Translations under genes and position numbers: made by a program | The notes under the pieces: model-generated | Told to the model about the DNA's origin: nothing | Databases searched by the model: none | What the model saw: only the letters and a program-made list of their open reading frames with translations | NCBI GenBank assembly: GCA_019420425.1 | Contig: JAHZHG010000007.1 | Coordinates: 16,153 to 24,579 of the forward strand | Origin: Clostridiales bacterium | Lineage (GTDB): Bacteria; Bacillota; Clostridia; Lachnospirales; Lachnospiraceae | Direction of reading: 5' to 3' | Length of the DNA stretch: 8,427 nucleotides | Shown here: one piece after another, positions 6,269-8,427 of the stretch | How the letters are laid out: every line of letters starts with the position of its first letter | Position numbering within the stretch: the first letter of the stretch is position 1

Positions 6269-7216
6269 ATGAAATTTATTGAGACATTTAAAGAGGGAGA
6301 AAAGGTGGGGGATATCTACCTTTGCAAATACAAACAGTCTGCGGTGGCAAAAAATGGCCGCGCATACGAAAATGTGATTCTTCAGGACAAAACGGGAACC
6401 ATCGATGCCAAGATCTGGGATCCCGGTTCCGCGGGAATCGATGATTTTGAGGCGTTGGATTATGTGGATATTGTGGGCGATGTGACCAGCTTCCAGGGAA
6501 GCCTGCAGCTGAACATCAAGAGGGTGCGCAGGGCGCGTGCAGGAGAGTATGAACCGAAGGACTATCTGCCGGTCAGCGAAAAGGACATTGAAGAAATGTA
6601 CAGCGAGCTGATGCGCTATTTGGGAGAGGTAAAGAATCCCTACCTTCAGCAGCTGATCGAGATGTATTTTGTGAAAAACGAGGGCTTTGTTCAGGCCTTC
6701 AAGGAGCATTCTGCGGCGAAGAGTGTGCATCACGGCTTTGTGGGCGGTTTGCTGGAGCATACTCTGGGCGTGGTTAAGCTGTGCAGCTTTTATGTGCAGC
6801 AGTATCCGATGCTGAAAAAGGATCTGCTGTTCACCGCAGCAGCCTTCCACGATGTGGGCAAGCTGCGTGAGCTGAGCAACTTTCCGGAAAATGACTATAC
6901 CGATGACGGCCAGCTGCTGGGGCATATCGTAATGGGAAGCGAGCTGGTTGGCTTTGGGTGCCGTCGTATCCAGGGATTCCCGAAGCGCCTGTGCAGCGAG
7001 CTGCAGCATTGTATCCTGGCCCATCACGGGGAGCTGGAGTACGGCTCGCCGAAGAAGCCGGCGCTGCCTGAGGCCATTGCGCTGAATTATGCGGACGACA
7101 CGGATGCAAAGATGGAAACCATGAAGGAGGCGCTGGCCGGAGCGCAGGGAAATACCCAGTGGCAGGGGTATAACCGGCTGTTTGAATCGAATATCCGCAA
7201 CAGCGGGGAATATTAA
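6269..7216 (+). CDS. yhaM: 3'-5' exoribonuclease YhaM-like (OB fold + HD domain)
   Basis: A 315-residue cytoplasmic protein of the YhaM/Cbf1 family, metal-dependent enzymes that trim RNA (and single-stranded DNA in vitro) from the 3' end. The N-terminal OB-fold (about 10-90) includes the nucleic-acid-binding-type run VILQDKTGTIDAKIWD (36-51). The HD domain (about 150-285) has GGLLEHTLGV with His164, the FHDVGKL motif with His194-Asp195, His219 in LGHIVMG, HHGE (252-255) and Asp276 in NYADDTDAK, a complete set of metal ligands. Length matches the Bacillus protein (about 314). The ATG at 6269 has GAGGAG a few bases upstream; an in-frame start at 6200 would overlap the previous gene by 68 bases and lacks support. 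The stop of the HtrA-like gene is one base before this start, giving tight coupling. The rRNA methyltransferase gene follows after 23 bases. Confidence 0.94.
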   Translation: MKFIETFKEGEKVGDIYLCKYKQSAVAKNGRAYENVILQDKTGTIDAKIWDPGSAGIDDFEALDYVDIVGDVTSFQGSLQLNIKRVRRARAGEYEPKDYLPVSEKDIEEMYSELMRYLGEVKNPYLQQLIEMYFVKNEGFVQAFKEHSAAKSVHHGFVGGLLEHTLGVVKLCSFYVQQYPMLKKDLLFTAAAFHDVGKLRELSNFPENDYTDDGQLLGHIVMGSELVGFGCRRIQGFPKRLCSELQHCILAHHGELEYGSPKKPALPEAIALNYADDTDAKMETMKEALAGAQGNTQWQGYNRLFESNIRNSGEY

Positions 7217-7239
7217 ATCGCAGCTAAGAGGAAAAGAGA

Positions 7240-8427
7240 ATGCAGAAAAATCAGGAATTTGTTGTTACAGTCGAAGATATGAGCACAGAGGGAATGGGAA
7301 TCGGCCATGCGGAAGGCATGGCCGTGTTTATTAAGGACGCGGTTGTGGGGGACACTGTGCGGGCACGGGCCGTGAAGGTAAAGAAAAATTACGCCTTTGC
7401 CCGCCTGATGGAGATTCTGGAGCCGAGCCCCTGCCGCGTGGAGCCGGTATGCCCGGTGGCAAAGCGGTGCGGCGGATGCCAGCTGCAGGCCATGAGCTAT
7501 CCTGCGCAGCTGGCCTTTAAGGAGAAGAAGATCCGTGACAGCCTGGAGCGCATCGGCGGAATAAAGAATCCGCCGATGGAGCCGATTATCGGGATGGAGG
7601 AGCCGTTTCATTACCGGAACAAGGCGCAGTATCCGGTGAGGCAGCGGGCCGACGGAAGGATTGTTGCGGGATTTTATGCGGAGAGAAGCCATGAGGTGAT
7701 CGACTACCGCGGATGCTTTCTTGGGCCGAGGGTGCATGAGGAGGAGCTGGATACCGTGCTGCAGTTCATGGAGCGGGAGGGCATATCCGCCTATGATGAG
7801 ACCTCCGGCAGGGGGCTGGTGCGGCATGTGCTGATCCGTAACGGCTTTTCCACGGGGGAGATTCTGGTCTGTCTGGTGGTGAACGGGGAAGCGCTGCCTA
7901 AGGCAGACCGGCTGGTGGACGACCTGACAAAGATTCCGGGAATGACCAGCATATCGATCAGCCCGAATAGGGAAAATACGAATGTGATTATGGGGAAAGA
8001 AGTGAAAATCCTCTGGGGGGAAGGCTACATTCGCGACTGGATTGGGGATGTGTGCTTTCAGATTTCCCCGCTGTCCTTTTATCAGGTGAATCCGGTGCAG
8101 ACAAAGAAGCTGTACGGACAGGCGCTGGAGTACGCCGGGCTGACGGGCGAGGAGACGGTCTGGGATTTGTACTGCGGGATAGGGACGATCTCGCTGTTTT
8201 TGGCAAAGGCCTGCAAGCAGGTGTATGGAGTAGAGATAGTGCCGCAGGCCATAGAAGACGCCAGGCGGAATGCAGAGATAAATGGGATAGAGAATGCCCG
8301 GTTCTTTGTCGGGAAGGCAGAAGAGGTGCTGCCGGAGATGTATGAGAAAGAGGGCGTGTATGCAGATGTCATCGTGATAGACCCCCCGCGGAAGGGGTGC
8401 GACGGGGCGCTGCTGGAGACCATATTG
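7240..8427 (+). CDS. rlmD: 23S rRNA (uracil-C5-)-methyltransferase, RlmD/RlmCD type (3' end outside window)
   Basis: This TrmA/RumA-family enzyme uses S-adenosylmethionine to methylate uracil C5 in 23S rRNA; in Gram-positives one enzyme (RlmCD) modifies both U747 and U1939 (E. coli numbering). The frame starts at ATG 7240 with AGAGG eight bases before it and stays open to the window end (396 residues seen; the family is typically about 450). In order: a TRAM RNA-binding domain (about 1-60), iron-sulfur cluster cysteines Cys71, Cys77, Cys80 (CPVAKRCGGC) and Cys159 (YRGC), a central RNA-binding insert, then the methyltransferase fold with FQISPLSFYQVNP (273-285), the SAM loop WDLYCGIGTISL (308-319), GVEIVPQAIEDA (330-341) and the DPPRKG motif (381-386). 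The catalytic Cys (SCNP-type motif) would lie just past the window, so activity cannot be judged. Which uracil is modified cannot be told from sequence. Likely co-transcribed with yhaM. Confidence 0.95.
   Translation, partial: MQKNQEFVVTVEDMSTEGMGIGHAEGMAVFIKDAVVGDTVRARAVKVKKNYAFARLMEILEPSPCRVEPVCPVAKRCGGCQLQAMSYPAQLAFKEKKIRDSLERIGGIKNPPMEPIIGMEEPFHYRNKAQYPVRQRADGRIVAGFYAERSHEVIDYRGCFLGPRVHEEELDTVLQFMEREGISAYDETSGRGLVRHVLIRNGFSTGEILVCLVVNGEALPKADRLVDDLTKIPGMTSISISPNRENTNVIMGKEVKILWGEGYIRDWIGDVCFQISPLSFYQVNPVQTKKLYGQALEYAGLTGEETVWDLYCGIGTISLFLAKACKQVYGVEIVPQAIEDARRNAEINGIENARFFVGKAEEVLPEMYEKEGVYADVIVIDPPRKGCDGALLETIL

Noticed and set aside
6179..7027. Minus-strand open frame of 282 codons opposite yhaM
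   Set aside because: Shadow of the yhaM frame, which has a full HD motif set. The antisense product resembles no family I recognise.
7213..7827. Minus-strand open frame of 204 codons opposite the rRNA methyltransferase
   Set aside because: Shadow of the plus-strand gene, whose TRAM domain and cluster cysteines fall in the same bases.

Overview
The window looks like chromosomal DNA from a Gram-positive Firmicute, most likely a Clostridia member of the Lachnospiraceae type. That rests on recalled resemblance of the RecR, MutS2 and YhaM-type proteins, strong AGGAGG-like ribosome binding sites, tight gene packing and moderate GC content. No species is claimed. There are seven protein genes and no tRNA, rRNA, CRISPR or insertion sequence that I can see.

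Layout. Bases 1-299 (+) hold the end of recR (recombination repair). It runs head-on into a minus-strand block with no spacer: the recR stop (297-299) abuts the stop of a sensor histidine kinase gene (300-1724). The kinase overlaps its OmpR/PhoB-type response regulator (1721-2425) by four bases. Only 23 bases further upstream ends mutS2 (2449-4761), whose C-terminal Smr domain is present. The minus-strand block therefore reads as a mutS2 - regulator - kinase operon. A 163-base AT-rich divergent control region (4821-4983) follows. The plus-strand block starts with a membrane-anchored HtrA-like protein with a PDZ domain (4984-6267), then after 1 base a YhaM-like OB-fold/HD exoribonuclease (6269-7216), then after 23 bases the start of an RlmD/RlmCD-type 23S rRNA uracil methyltransferase (7240 to beyond the window end).

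Two points deserve most attention. First, the HtrA-like protein keeps the protease fold landmarks and PDZ domain, but by hand alignment all three catalytic residues are replaced (His to Asn162, Asp to Ser192, Ser to Gly272), so it is probably a pseudoprotease. Second, mutS2 has an apparent one-base deletion near its 5' end (TTT at 4796-4798). The well-placed start codon at 4820 opens a frame that stops after eight codons, while the expected N-terminal residues continue in the neighbouring frame. This is either a real mutation or a sequence error.

How the genes may work together (inference). MutS2 is known in Bacillus as a collided-ribosome rescue factor and elsewhere as an anti-recombination factor. 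YhaM is an RNA-trimming exonuclease and RlmD modifies 23S rRNA, so the locus has a ribosome/RNA maintenance theme plus a two-component system. The divergent region carries a 7-4-7 direct repeat of the kind OmpR/PhoB regulators bind, and a GC-rich hairpin directly before the ribosome binding site of the HtrA-like gene.
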